Assembly: GCA_963745975.1 (NCBI GenBank)
Contig: CAVUZJ010000013.1
Span: 1-64,000 of the forward strand
DNA: 64,000 bases
Origin: JAKAWQ01 sp963745975
GTDB lineage: Bacteria; Pseudomonadota; Alphaproteobacteria; Acetobacterales; Acetobacteraceae
Reading direction: 5' to 3'
The stretch's first letter is position 1. Each line of letters begins with the position of its first letter. This document shows positions 26,349 to 35,307 of the stretch, piece by piece. The notes below the pieces were generated by a model. It was not told where the DNA came from, did not search any database, and saw only the letters and a program-made list of their open reading frames with translations. The translations under genes and the position numbers were made by a program.

Positions 26349-27116
26349 TCAGGTGAGGAAGCTGCCGCCGTTCACGTGGATGGTCTGGCCGGTGATGTAG
26401 CCGCCTTCCGGGCCGACGAGCAGCCGGACCATCGCCGCGATCTCTTCGGGTCGTCCCTTGCGCGCGAGGGGCACGCCGCCGACGCCGAGCCGCTCCGGCA
26501 TCGGCCCGGCCGAGGCGCCGCGCACCGTGTCGATGGTGCCCGGGGCGACGGCGTTGCAGGTGATGCGATGCGGGGCGAGCTCGATCGCGAGCGCGCGCAC
26601 CAGCCCCTCGAGGCCGGCCTTGGCGGCAGAGACATGGCAGCGATTCGGCGTTCCGACATGGTTCGAGATGCCGGAGAGCCCGACGATGGCTCCGCCGCCG
26701 CGACGGATCATATGCGGAACGACCGCCTGGGCCATGAGGAAGGCGCCGTCGAGCGAGACCGAGAGGATCTCGCGCCATTCCGCGAACGACATCTCGAGGA
26801 ACTTCGTCTGCCGCCTGAGCCCGGCATTGCTCACCAGGATATCGATCCCGCCGGTCGCGGCCGCCGCCGCCTCGACCATCGGCGGCACTGCGGCGGGGTC
26901 GGAGGCATCGCCCATCGCCGCGACCGCCTTGCCGCCCGCCGCCTCGATCTCGCGGACCACCTCGTCCACCGCCGCGCGATCGCTCCTGCCGTTGACGATG
27001 AGGGTTGCGCCGTCCGCGGCCAGGCACAGCGCAATCTCCCGGCCGATGTTCTTGCCCGCGCCGGTGACCAGCGCGACCTTGCCCGCGAGCGGGCGATTTG
27101 CTTCCTCGGCTGCCAT
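26349..27116 (-). CDS. SDR-family oxidoreductase with atypical active site
   Basis: 255-aa SDR fold with TGAGKNIGREIA at the cofactor site, SNAG at about residue 96, and C-terminal YITGQTIHVNGGSFLT. GLSGIS supplies the Ser. The expected YxxxK is replaced by a CHVSAAK sequence: the Lys is kept but Val or His stands in place of the Tyr. It may be catalytically altered or belong to an SDR subgroup that uses another acid. It is convergent with the upstream dehydrogenase gene. Confidence 0.82.
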   Translation of the reverse strand: MAAEEANRPLAGKVALVTGAGKNIGREIALCLAADGATLIVNGRSDRAAVDEVVREIEAAGGKAVAAMGDASDPAAVPPMVEAAAAATGGIDILVSNAGLRRQTKFLEMSFAEWREILSVSLDGAFLMAQAVVPHMIRRGGGAIVGLSGISNHVGTPNRCHVSAAKAGLEGLVRALAIELAPHRITCNAVAPGTIDTVRGASAGPMPERLGVGGVPLARKGRPEEIAAMVRLLVGPEGGYITGQTIHVNGGSFLT

Positions 27117-27184
27117 TCGTTCCTCCGCGGCGTGTGCCTGCCCGCATGCGTGCGGCGGGCGTTTATGTCAATGCGGCGCGCCGC

Positions 27185-29698
27185 TCACGCCGCGTGGGAT
27201 TCGGGCGCGGCGACGCCGAGCAGGCGGGATCGAAGGGCCTCGTCGGCGGCGAGCGAAGCCGCGGAACCAGTGAAGACCGTGCTGCCATTGACCAGGACGA
27301 CGGCGCGGTCGGCGATCGGCAGCACCGTCTCGGCCTGGTGCTCGACGATCACCAGGCTCGCGCGCTCGCTGAGCCGGACCACCGCATCGAGCACCTCCTC
27401 GACGATCGCCGGCGCCAGCCCCTCGAACGGCTCGTCGAGCAGGATGAGCCGGCTCGGCATCATCAGCGCGCGCGCGATCGCGCCCATCTGGCGCTCGCCC
27501 CCGGAGAGATTTTCGGCCCGCCGTCGGAGCAGCGCGCGCAGGTTCGGAAAAAGCCCCAGCACCTCCTCGACCGACGCGCCGCCGGGGCGGGCGGCGAGCA
27601 AAAGATTCTCCACAAGCGTGAGGTTGGGAAAGAGCCGGCGGCCCTCGGGGACCATCGAGATGCCGAGCCGGTTGATGAGATGGGGCTTGAGGCGGGTGAT
27701 GTCGGCGCCGGCGAAGCGCATCTGCCCGGAGCGGATCTCGGCCACACCGGTGATGGCGCGGAGCAGCGTCGTCTTGCCGACGCCGTTGCGGCCGAGCAGG
27801 GCGAGGATCTCGCCCTCGCGGAGGGTGAGGTCGAGGTCGCGGAGGATGCGGCTGCCGCCGTAGCCGGCATTGAGCCCCACGATTGCGAGCAGCGGAGGCC
27901 CGGTCTCGCCGCGCCGGCGCCGGGCCGCGGGCGCGGCGGCGACGGTGCCGCGCGCATGGCCGAGATAGGCGGAGATCACGTCCGGGTTGGCGGCGACCTC
28001 CGCGGGCTTGCCGTCGGCGATCAGCCTGCCCTGGTGCAGGACGGTGATGCGGTCGGAGAGTGCGAGCACGCGGTCGATGTCGTGCTCCACGAGCAAAACG
28101 GCGTGGGTCGCGGCGAGCTTGCGGATCAGCGCCACCACCACCTCGCGGTCCGCTTCGGCGAGGCCGGCGAGCGGCTCGTCGAGGAGGAGAAGGCGCGCGT
28201 CGGTCGCGAGTGCGATCGCGATCTCGAGCAGCCGCTGCTCGCCGTGCGAGAGCGTTTCGCAGAGCGCGCCGGCGCGATCGGCCAGCCCGATCGCGGCGAG
28301 CAGGGACCAGGTGCGCTCGTTGACTGGGGCAAGCGCGTGCGCGTCGGCGAGGAGCGCGCGACGGCGCGGGTTTCGCGCCTGCACGGCGACGCGCACGTTC
28401 TCGAATGCGGTGAGCTTGGGGAAGACGCTCAGGATCTGGAAGGAGCGGCCGAGCCCGAGGCGGATGCGCCGATGCGTCGCGAGCGCGGTGATGTTTCGCC
28501 CGGCGAACAGAATCGTTCCGTCGTCGGCGGCAACGAGGCCGGTGAGCAGGTTGAAGAAAGTCGTCTTGCCGGCGCCGTTCGGGCCGATGACGCTGTGCAG
28601 CCGGCGGGGAAAGACGTCGAGATCGATCGCGTTGGCGATGACGAGCGAGCCGAACCGCTTCGTCAGGCCCCGCACTGAGAGGATGGGCTTGTCGTCGTCT
28701 GTGCCATCGTCGCTCGCCTGCCAGGGAACGATGGCGGGCGGGCGCGGCGGGATGCCGGGGCGCGTCAGCGTCCGGCGCTCGCGGCGGAAGAGGCGCTGGA
28801 CCGATCCCTGCAAACCTTCCGGCGAGAAGAGAACGAAGAGCAGGATCGCGGGCGCGAAGAGCAGCCACCAGTTCTCGGTGACCGCGCTCAGCCGGTCCTG
28901 CAGGAGGACGAAGATTGCAGCACCCCAGAGCGGGCCGAGGAAGTGATGCACGCCGCCGAGCACCGTCATCAGAAGCGCATCGCCGGCGTGGTCCCAGTCG
29001 AGATTGTCGGCATAGGCGCCTTGCAGCATGAGCGCGAGCAGGCCGCCCGCGTAGCCGATGACGCCGGCCGAGAGCGTGAAGGCGAGCAGCTTGGCGCGGA
29101 AGGGGTTGTAGCCGAGGCAGGCGACCCGCTGCTCGTTCTCGCTCAACGCCTGGAGCAGCCGGCCGAAGGGGCTGTGGGCGATCCGCCAGAGGAGGAAGAG
29201 GCCGGCGAGCACGCTCGCGAGCGTGAAGAGGTGCAGGCGGAGCGGTGTGGCGAGATAATGGAGTGGAACGTTCTGCAGGCCGTTCTCGCCGCCGGTGAGG
29301 CTCGTCCATTTGTAGGCGATCTCGAAGGCAATCTGCGAGCAGGCGACGGTGAGCAGGGAGAAATAGAGGCCGCGGCGGCGGAGGATGAAGAGGCCGAGCA
29401 CGGCGCCGAGGGCGAGCGAGAAGAGGGTGCCAAAGATGAGGCCGAGGAACTCGTTGGGGAGGAAGCTCTGAAGCGAGATCGCCACGGCGTAGGTCGCCGT
29501 GCCGAAGAAGACCGAGGCGCCGAACGGTACGAGGCCGGTATAGCCGACCATCAGGTTCACGCCCGCGCCGTAGAGGACATAGATCGCAAGCTCGGTGATC
29601 AGGCTCACCGGCATGCCGAGCATCGGCGCGAGGAGGGTGAGGAGTGCGAGCACCGCGGCGGCGATCAGCACCGGGTCGCGGGCGAGGCGCGCGCTCAT
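27185..29698 (-). CDS. Fused LivM-LivG-LivF: branched-chain-type ABC permease with two ATPases
   Basis: 837-aa inner-membrane protein joining three normally separate subunits. Residues 1 to about 325 are a LivM-type permease with many helices (GYTGLVPFGASVFFGTATYA, LGGVHHFLGPLWGA). Residues about 345-575 are LivG, with Walker A GPNGAGKTT, signature LSHGEQRLLEIA and Walker B LLLLDEPLAGL. Residues about 605-837 are LivF, with GRNGVGKTT, LSGGERQMGAIARAL and LILLDEPFEGL. All motifs are intact. ATG 29698 overlaps the livH stop (ATGA); the longer frame to 30175 runs through livH. Substrate: branched-chain amino acids, urea, or another small amide. Confidence 0.92.
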   Translation of the reverse strand: MSARLARDPVLIAAAVLALLTLLAPMLGMPVSLITELAIYVLYGAGVNLMVGYTGLVPFGASVFFGTATYAVAISLQSFLPNEFLGLIFGTLFSLALGAVLGLFILRRRGLYFSLLTVACSQIAFEIAYKWTSLTGGENGLQNVPLHYLATPLRLHLFTLASVLAGLFLLWRIAHSPFGRLLQALSENEQRVACLGYNPFRAKLLAFTLSAGVIGYAGGLLALMLQGAYADNLDWDHAGDALLMTVLGGVHHFLGPLWGAAIFVLLQDRLSAVTENWWLLFAPAILLFVLFSPEGLQGSVQRLFRRERRTLTRPGIPPRPPAIVPWQASDDGTDDDKPILSVRGLTKRFGSLVIANAIDLDVFPRRLHSVIGPNGAGKTTFFNLLTGLVAADDGTILFAGRNITALATHRRIRLGLGRSFQILSVFPKLTAFENVRVAVQARNPRRRALLADAHALAPVNERTWSLLAAIGLADRAGALCETLSHGEQRLLEIAIALATDARLLLLDEPLAGLAEADREVVVALIRKLAATHAVLLVEHDIDRVLALSDRITVLHQGRLIADGKPAEVAANPDVISAYLGHARGTVAAAPAARRRRGETGPPLLAIVGLNAGYGGSRILRDLDLTLREGEILALLGRNGVGKTTLLRAITGVAEIRSGQMRFAGADITRLKPHLINRLGISMVPEGRRLFPNLTLVENLLLAARPGGASVEEVLGLFPNLRALLRRRAENLSGGERQMGAIARALMMPSRLILLDEPFEGLAPAIVEEVLDAVVRLSERASLVIVEHQAETVLPIADRAVVLVNGSTVFTGSAASLAADEALRSRLLGVAAPESHAA

Positions 29699-30564
29699 TC
29701 GAAGCGCTCCCAGCGCTCGCCGAACAGGCCGCGCGGGCAAAGCAGCAGCACGAGCGCCATCAGCACGTACATCGCCGCGTTTGCCGCGGCCGGGGCCAAC
29801 TGGATGGTGAGCGCGGTGGTGACGCCGACCATCAGCCCGGCGACGACGGCGCCACGGAAGGAGCCGAGCCCGCCGATGGTGACGATGACGAAGGCGGGCA
29901 TGATCGCTGTTTGTCCGAGCGATGGCTCGATGGTGAGAAGGGGTGCTGCGAGCAGGCCCGCCGCACCGGCGAGAAGAGTGCCGAGACCGAAGACCCAGGT
30001 GAGGACGCGCGGCAGGTTGATGCCGAGCAGGCCCATCATCTCGGGATCGCGGCTGCCGGCGCGGAGGATGCGCCCGTAGGGCGTGAGCGCAAGGAACGCC
30101 CAGAGCAGCAGCAGCAGCGCCACGGTGATGACGAGGACGGCGAGGCGATAGGTGGTGAGCAGGAGCGGGCCCCAAGCGACGAAGCCGTGGAAGAGCGGCG
30201 GGACGTTGAACGGCAGGCCTGACGCGCCCCAGACCAGCCGGATCAGCGCTTCCATCAGGAGTGCGAGCGCGAAGGTGATGATCAGGCAGTAGAGCGGCTC
30301 CTTGCCGTAGACGCGGCGGATCAGCGTGACCTCGACGATCATGCCGACGAGGCCCGCGGCGAACGGGGCGAGGATGACCGCCGGCCAGCCGAGGAGGCGG
30401 ACGAGCATGACGGCGAAGTAGGCGCCGAGAGCGAAGAAGGCTCCGTGCGCAAAATTGACGATGCCGAGCAGGCCGAAGACGATCGAGAGCCCGATCGCGA
30501 TCAGCACGTAGAGGAAGCCGAGCACGAGGCCGTTGACGGCCTGGCTGAGGAGCAGATCGATCAT
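29695..30564 (-). CDS. livH: Branched-chain-type ABC transporter permease LivH
   Basis: 289-aa inner-membrane permease. LFGLLGIVNFAHGAFFALGAY (about residues 29-49) is the LivH signature. SRDPEMMGLLGINLPRV is the cytoplasmic EAA-like coupling loop, and about eight helices follow the usual pattern. It partners with the fused LivMGF encoded directly downstream. A binding protein of the right family is encoded at 32953-34203. Confidence 0.92.
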   Translation of the reverse strand: MIDLLLSQAVNGLVLGFLYVLIAIGLSIVFGLLGIVNFAHGAFFALGAYFAVMLVRLLGWPAVILAPFAAGLVGMIVEVTLIRRVYGKEPLYCLIITFALALLMEALIRLVWGASGLPFNVPPLFHGFVAWGPLLLTTYRLAVLVITVALLLLLWAFLALTPYGRILRAGSRDPEMMGLLGINLPRVLTWVFGLGTLLAGAAGLLAAPLLTIEPSLGQTAIMPAFVIVTIGGLGSFRGAVVAGLMVGVTTALTIQLAPAAANAAMYVLMALVLLLCPRGLFGERWERFE

Positions 30565-30639
30565 TTCTCGCCGGCTGCGCCCGCGCTCGGATCCTTATCC
30601 TTCGAAGCCGAAGGCTCCGCTATTCGAGCGAACAGCGAT

Positions 30640-31806
30640 TCAGCCGGTGTATTCGAGGATGTGCATGCCCGCGCCCCAGCGGTCGATGAGGTAGAGGAGG
30701 CCGCGCTCGTCCCTGCCGACATCGTTCGACTGGATCGCTTTCTGCGCGGGCGGGCAGGCGGGGACGTAGTAGCCGATCTCGCGCGGGCGGAGCGGGTCGG
30801 CGACATCGACGGCGCGCAGCCCGGCGTTGAAGTAGGTGAGGAAGACGATGTTCGCGAGATGGCCTTCGGAGGGGATGGTCTCGAGGATGTTGTGGGCGCC
30901 GAAGCGGCCGCCGCGGTGGAAGTATTTCTCGCGATCGGGGAAGAACGTGGCGATCGGCAGCGGGTTCGTCTCGTCGCGGATGTCGAGCACCCACATGAAC
31001 TGGCTGTCCCAGTAATTCTGCTTCGCCCGCGCCTCGTCGGTGACGACGAGATAAGGCCGGTCGCCGATCGGCCAGGCGGTGTGGGTCGAGCCGACGAAAG
31101 GCGGCGACCATTTGACGTGGCCGACGAGGCGCATGTCGGCGAGGTTCGTGCAATCGATGATCGCGACGCCGCCGCCCCAGAAGGCGGCGAACATGCGGTT
31201 GCCGCGGATCATCGGCGGGCCGTGCAGCGTGCAGGCGGTCTCGGCCGGATGGGGGTCGTTGGCCGTGCCTTCGCCCTCCGATTTCTGCCAGGGCAGGCCC
31301 CAGATGCCGACGATCTCGGGCTTGAGCGGATCGGCGATGTCCATCGTCCAGATGACGCGGCGGTTCCAGCCCGGCGCGTCGTTGGGGAAGAAGGCGAGTT
31401 TTCGCGCGTTATCGACGCCGAAGCGGTGCGGGCCGCTGCCGGGCATGTCGTAGAAGCCGACCTCGCGCGGCTCCTGGGGGATGGAGATGTCGAAGATGTA
31501 GAAGCCGGCCCGGGCGTTCCGCTCGCCGGCGAGCCGCTCCGCGTTGACGTAGAGGAAGTCGGGGTCCACGGCGCGAAGCTTGTGCATGTGGATGCCGGGC
31601 GGGGCGCGGAATTCGAAGACCTTCTTGGGCGCCCGCGGATCGCGGACGTCATGGACGGTGAAGCCTTCGGCGCCGTGGAACGAGGAGCCGCCGACCGCGC
31701 CGACATAGGCGTGCCCGCGGCGGATCTCGACCAGGCTGCCGCCGCCGAAGGCAGCCGTTGGGTCATGGCCGATCAGGCGAAAGTTCCAGGCTTCCTCGGC
31801 GGACAT
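30640..31806 (-). CDS. LVIVD-repeat beta-propeller protein
   Basis: 388-aa protein without a signal peptide. Repeats of the form V(H/F/D)D(V/I)xDPxxPxxVG occur at least four times (VHDVRDPRAPKKV, IFDISIPQEPREVGFYD, TMDIADPLKPEIVGIW, AVDVADPLRPREIGYY), as in LVIVD propellers. No enzymatic motif is obvious. ATG 31806 follows a strong TGGAGGAAAA site. It lies 76 bp upstream of livH in the same direction, so it may be co-transcribed with the importer. Function unknown. Confidence 0.75.
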   Translation of the reverse strand: MSAEEAWNFRLIGHDPTAAFGGGSLVEIRRGHAYVGAVGGSSFHGAEGFTVHDVRDPRAPKKVFEFRAPPGIHMHKLRAVDPDFLYVNAERLAGERNARAGFYIFDISIPQEPREVGFYDMPGSGPHRFGVDNARKLAFFPNDAPGWNRRVIWTMDIADPLKPEIVGIWGLPWQKSEGEGTANDPHPAETACTLHGPPMIRGNRMFAAFWGGGVAIIDCTNLADMRLVGHVKWSPPFVGSTHTAWPIGDRPYLVVTDEARAKQNYWDSQFMWVLDIRDETNPLPIATFFPDREKYFHRGGRFGAHNILETIPSEGHLANIVFLTYFNAGLRAVDVADPLRPREIGYYVPACPPAQKAIQSNDVGRDERGLLYLIDRWGAGMHILEYTG

Positions 31807-31892
31807 TTTTCCTCCAGACGATGCTTCCCGGGGGGGGACGGCGGCCAGACTGCCGGGCGGACGGCCTTGGCTCAAGCGGAGGGTGGCGCGGC

Positions 31893-32612
31893 ATGGGCGA
31901 ATGGACGGTGCACGAGGTCGCTCCCACGCTCGAAGTGGCGGTGGAGCGGGAGATGCCGGCGCTCGGCGCCGCGCTCGAGCGCGAGATCGAGGGGCTGTGG
32001 GCGGAGGCGCGGGCGCGGCTCGGGGGCGTGCTCTTCAATGGGCGCGTGTTCAGCGCGGACCGGATCACGCGCTCCCGCGTCGCGGGGCATTTCACCGAGT
32101 TCCGGCGGATCGTGGCGCAGGTGGCGCGGCCGGCGCTGTTCGCGGCATTGGGCTTGAGGCCGCTCGCGGTGAACGGGGTGGTGCGGCTTCGCGACGGCAT
32201 TCTGATCGGACGGCGGAGCCTCAGAACGGCGTATCAGGCGGGGCAATGGCAGATGCCGCCGGCCGGCAGCGTCGATCCCCGAGCGGCGGACGCGGAGGGA
32301 CGGATCGACCCTGAGGCGCAGCTCATCAAGGAGCTCCGCGAGGAGGTGGGGATCACGGCCGAGCTTCCATGGGTGGGTGCGCCGATCTGCATGGTCGAGC
32401 ATCCGGGAAGCCATGTGCTCGATATCGGGATCCCGGTTTCGGTGCCGATGGAGGGAGCGGAGGCGCTCGCCTTGCACGCGCGTCTCGGCGATGGCGAGTA
32501 CGATTCGATGCGGGTGGTCGCAGAGGCGGATTTTGCGGCCGTCCTTGCCGAGCTCGGCGAGGCGGTGGTGCCGCCGACGGCGATCTTCCTCGCCCGGCTC
32601 GGGGTGCTCTGA
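31893..32612 (+). CDS. Nudix hydrolase
   Basis: 239-aa protein. A helical N-terminal region precedes a Nudix domain with the box ending IKELREEVGI, matching REUxEExGU. The first part of the box (PPAGSVDP...) carries a longer insert than usual. Substrate unknown, probably a nucleoside diphosphate derivative. The ATG at 31893 is used; the gene is divergent from the LVIVD gene. Confidence 0.78.
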   Translation: MGEWTVHEVAPTLEVAVEREMPALGAALEREIEGLWAEARARLGGVLFNGRVFSADRITRSRVAGHFTEFRRIVAQVARPALFAALGLRPLAVNGVVRLRDGILIGRRSLRTAYQAGQWQMPPAGSVDPRAADAEGRIDPEAQLIKELREEVGITAELPWVGAPICMVEHPGSHVLDIGIPVSVPMEGAEALALHARLGDGEYDSMRVVAEADFAAVLAELGEAVVPPTAIFLARLGVL

Positions 32613-32622
32613 GGCGCGGCGC

Positions 32623-32829
32623 TCAGGTTCCGGCGGGGGGGTGGCGCGTGCGCAGCATCTGCGCGGCGGCACGGCGCACCGCCTCGAGCGATGGCCACTC
32701 GCTCTGATCGAGCTCGCCCACGCGCGGATCGACGGCGACGAAGCGGAAGCTCTCGCCGTCGCGTGAAGGGGTCCGGATGGCCGCCCCGGCAAAGGTGCCG
32801 GCCACGTCGATGACGTAGGATTGCATCAT
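32623..32829 (-). CDS. Small hypothetical protein (68 aa)
   Basis: The sequence starts MMQSYVIDVAGTFAGAAIRT and reads FRFVAVDPRVGELDQSEWPS further on. A strong AGGAGGAG lies 6-13 nt before the ATG at 32829, supporting real translation. It shows a strand-rich pattern without catalytic motifs. I do not recognise a family. Confidence 0.6.
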   Translation of the reverse strand: MMQSYVIDVAGTFAGAAIRTPSRDGESFRFVAVDPRVGELDQSEWPSLEAVRRAAAQMLRTRHPPAGT

Positions 32830-32952
32830 GGCGCTTCTCCTCCCTCGTGAGCTGCGGGCGGGCCAGTATGTCGGCGGCGCCCGGCGGCGGGACAAGTGCT
32901 CCCTCTTGCCAAAAATTGTGTTAAATTCGGGAGAGCGATTGCCGCGTGCAAC

Positions 32953-34203
32953 TCAGCTCGTGGGCATGTGACAGGCGGTGCCCCGCGCGGTGCCGAATAC
33001 CGCCGGGATCGCCGCCGGCGTCGCCGGCGAGGACTCGATCACGTCGAAATAGTCCCAGGCGTCGGGAATGTGGCGCTTGACCTTGAGGATCAGCATGCGG
33101 TGGACGAACTGATGGTCCCACTTGCGGTAATAGACCGGCATCGCGCCGTCCGGGATCCGCCAGCTCTCGAGCGCCTCGACGATCGCCATCGGCTCGGTGG
33201 AGCGTGCGGCCTCGATCGATTCGAGAAGGGAGCGCATCGCGATCCAGCCCATCCAGGTCTTGTCCGAGGCGGGCTTGTGGAACTGCTTCTCGAACGCGGC
33301 CGCGTACGCCTGGTCGGCGGGCGAGTTGTTCGGGTCCTTGTACCACCAGAGGCTGGTGTAGAGGCCGGCCGCGACCGCGGGCCCGATCGACCATAGATCG
33401 GTGTCCCCGACAGCGATCTCCGTGAAGGGGATCTTCTCGAGCAGGCCGAGCTCCTTCCACTGCTTGAGGAAGTTGGAGAGGTCGCCCGAGGTGAGGCCGC
33501 CGATGACAAGATCCGGCTTGGCCTCGCGGATCTTGAGGACGTACGAGCTATAGTCCGGGGTGCCGACGGGCACCGAATCCGAGCCCGCGTCGGTGCCGCC
33601 GATCTCCTGCAGGATCTGCTTGAAGGAACTCGCGATGTCCTGGCCGAAGGCATAGGACGCGGTGATGAAGTACCAGCGCTTGCCGATCTTCTCGAGATAG
33701 GGCGCCATCGCCCGCGCCTGCACCGCGACCGGCGGATTGATGCGGAACGTGTAGCGGTTGCAGTCCTTGCCGGTGATCTCGGTGGCGGCGGCGTTGTTGG
33801 CGACGTAGGGAATCTTCGCCCGGCCGGCATAGGCTTCGATCGCCAGCGCGAAGGAGCTGATGGCGCCGCCGATCAGCGCGACGACGTTCTGCTCGGTGAC
33901 CAGCTTCTCGGCGTTCTGCTGTGCCATCTGCGGATTGGCCTCGTCGAGCCAGACGATCTCCGCGGGGCGGCCGAGGATGGTGTTGTTCTGCTGAGCGAGT
34001 GCGAAAAACCCGCCGCGGGCGAGATCGCGCGCCTGGATCGATATCGGCCCCTGCTTGGCGAGCACCATCCCGATTCGGATCGGCTCGGCCGCGGCGGCGC
34101 GGCGGATGAAGGGAAGCGCCAGCGCGCTGCCGATCACCGCCCGGCGCCGCGTCGTCGCGAGCAATCGCGCGGGCGGCCGCTCGCGAGCGATCATCGTCGT
34201 CAT
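32953..34203 (-). CDS. Branched-chain-type ABC transporter substrate-binding protein
   Basis: 416-aa periplasmic binding protein (type I fold). The N-terminus has twin Arg and a hydrophobic stretch (RRRAVIGSALALPFIRRAAAA), fitting a Tat or Sec signal. Mature motifs are IRIGMVLAKQGPISIQA, VVALIGGAISSFALAIE, IPYVANNAAATEITG and WYFITASYAFGQDIA, as in LivJ/AmiC/UrtA relatives. It probably serves the LivH/LivMGF importer 2.4 kb away. Confidence 0.88.
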   Translation of the reverse strand: MTTMIARERPPARLLATTRRRAVIGSALALPFIRRAAAAEPIRIGMVLAKQGPISIQARDLARGGFFALAQQNNTILGRPAEIVWLDEANPQMAQQNAEKLVTEQNVVALIGGAISSFALAIEAYAGRAKIPYVANNAAATEITGKDCNRYTFRINPPVAVQARAMAPYLEKIGKRWYFITASYAFGQDIASSFKQILQEIGGTDAGSDSVPVGTPDYSSYVLKIREAKPDLVIGGLTSGDLSNFLKQWKELGLLEKIPFTEIAVGDTDLWSIGPAVAAGLYTSLWWYKDPNNSPADQAYAAAFEKQFHKPASDKTWMGWIAMRSLLESIEAARSTEPMAIVEALESWRIPDGAMPVYYRKWDHQFVHRMLILKVKRHIPDAWDYFDVIESSPATPAAIPAVFGTARGTACHMPTS

Positions 34204-34252
34204 CCTCCCTCATGCTCGCCCGCTTGGTTCGGGCACGTTTCCCGGCATCTGG

Positions 34253-35224
34253 TTATGGCCGCGTCTTCGCCCCTGTCAACCGAGCGGCAGCCGGTGCGGG
34301 GCCTTCGGGCGTGGGGCGGAGGAGGAAGGCGTGCTCCAGATGCTCGCTCATCAGAAGAGCGGCGCGCGCGCAATCGCCGTGCGCGGCGCGCTCGAGGATC
34401 GCCAGATGCTCGCGGCAGCTCTCCTCGACGCGCCGGCGCACCCGTCCGGCGTCGCGCCCATAGCCCCAATCGTAGTTGGGCAGCCGCCGCAGCCGGTTCT
34501 GCTGCTGCACGGCGAGCAGCAGGAAGCGATTGCCCGAGCCGGCCGCAAGACCTTCATGGAAGGCGGCGTTCATCTCATAGAACGCGATGCTGGCGGTCTC
34601 GCGCCAGGGCTCAGCGAGCATCCGCTCGTGCCGCTCGCGCGTCTCGCGGACCCAAGCGGGATCGAGGCGGAAGCCGGGCGCGAGTAGCGCGGCGGGCTCG
34701 ATGACCATCCGGAAGCGATAGCTCTCGGCGCGGGCCGCCGGGTCGGCAACGCTGGGCAGGAAGGCCCAGCCATGGCCCGGCTTGCGCTCGACCGCCGCGA
34801 GCCCGGCGAGCTGGGTGAGCGCCCGCTGCACGGTGGCGCGGCCGACCTCGTAGCGGCGCATCAGGTCGGTCTCGGAGAGCCGCTCGGGTAGCCGGCCGGC
34901 CACGCGGTCGGTCGCGATCATGAGCGAGAGCCGGGTCATGTCGTTGGCGTCGTGCGCGGCCGCGAGGCTCGGGGCCGCGAGCGCGGCGAGGTCGCCGACG
35001 ACGAAGCCGCGGGCGGCGCGGCGAACGAGCCCGCGCCCGGCGAGATGCGCGAGCGCCGAGCGCACCGGCGTGCGTGAGACCTCAAGCCGGGCGGCGAGCA
35101 GGCTTTCGGCGAGGCGGGTGCCCGGAGGGAGCGCGTCGGCACGGATTAGCGCCACGATCCGCGGCAGCAGGGTGCTCTGCAACGGGCTCGGTCGTGTCTT
35201 GACCGGCCGAGGGTTTTGTCTCAT
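34253..35224 (-). CDS. GntR/FadR-type regulator with two winged-helix domains
   Basis: 323-aa transcription factor. The first wHTH (about residues 15-75) contains LAARLEVSRTPVRSALAHLAG. A second wHTH-like segment (about 105-165) contains LMRRYEVGRATVQRALTQLAG. The FCD effector domain follows, with candidate metal ligands in FYEMNAAFHEGL, SCREHLAIL and SEHLEHAF. Most FCD regulators have only one DNA-binding domain. The gene is divergent from the C45 acyltransferase gene and probably controls it and the peptide-type importer. Confidence 0.85.
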   Translation of the reverse strand: MRQNPRPVKTRPSPLQSTLLPRIVALIRADALPPGTRLAESLLAARLEVSRTPVRSALAHLAGRGLVRRAARGFVVGDLAALAAPSLAAAHDANDMTRLSLMIATDRVAGRLPERLSETDLMRRYEVGRATVQRALTQLAGLAAVERKPGHGWAFLPSVADPAARAESYRFRMVIEPAALLAPGFRLDPAWVRETRERHERMLAEPWRETASIAFYEMNAAFHEGLAAGSGNRFLLLAVQQQNRLRRLPNYDWGYGRDAGRVRRRVEESCREHLAILERAAHGDCARAALLMSEHLEHAFLLRPTPEGPAPAAARLTGAKTRP

Positions 35225-35307
35225 GTGATCTCGAAATACCGTCCGATCCGGCGACGCGCAAGTACCCTGAGATGGGCCGGATCGACTTCATCGAGGAGGC
35301 ACCGCGG

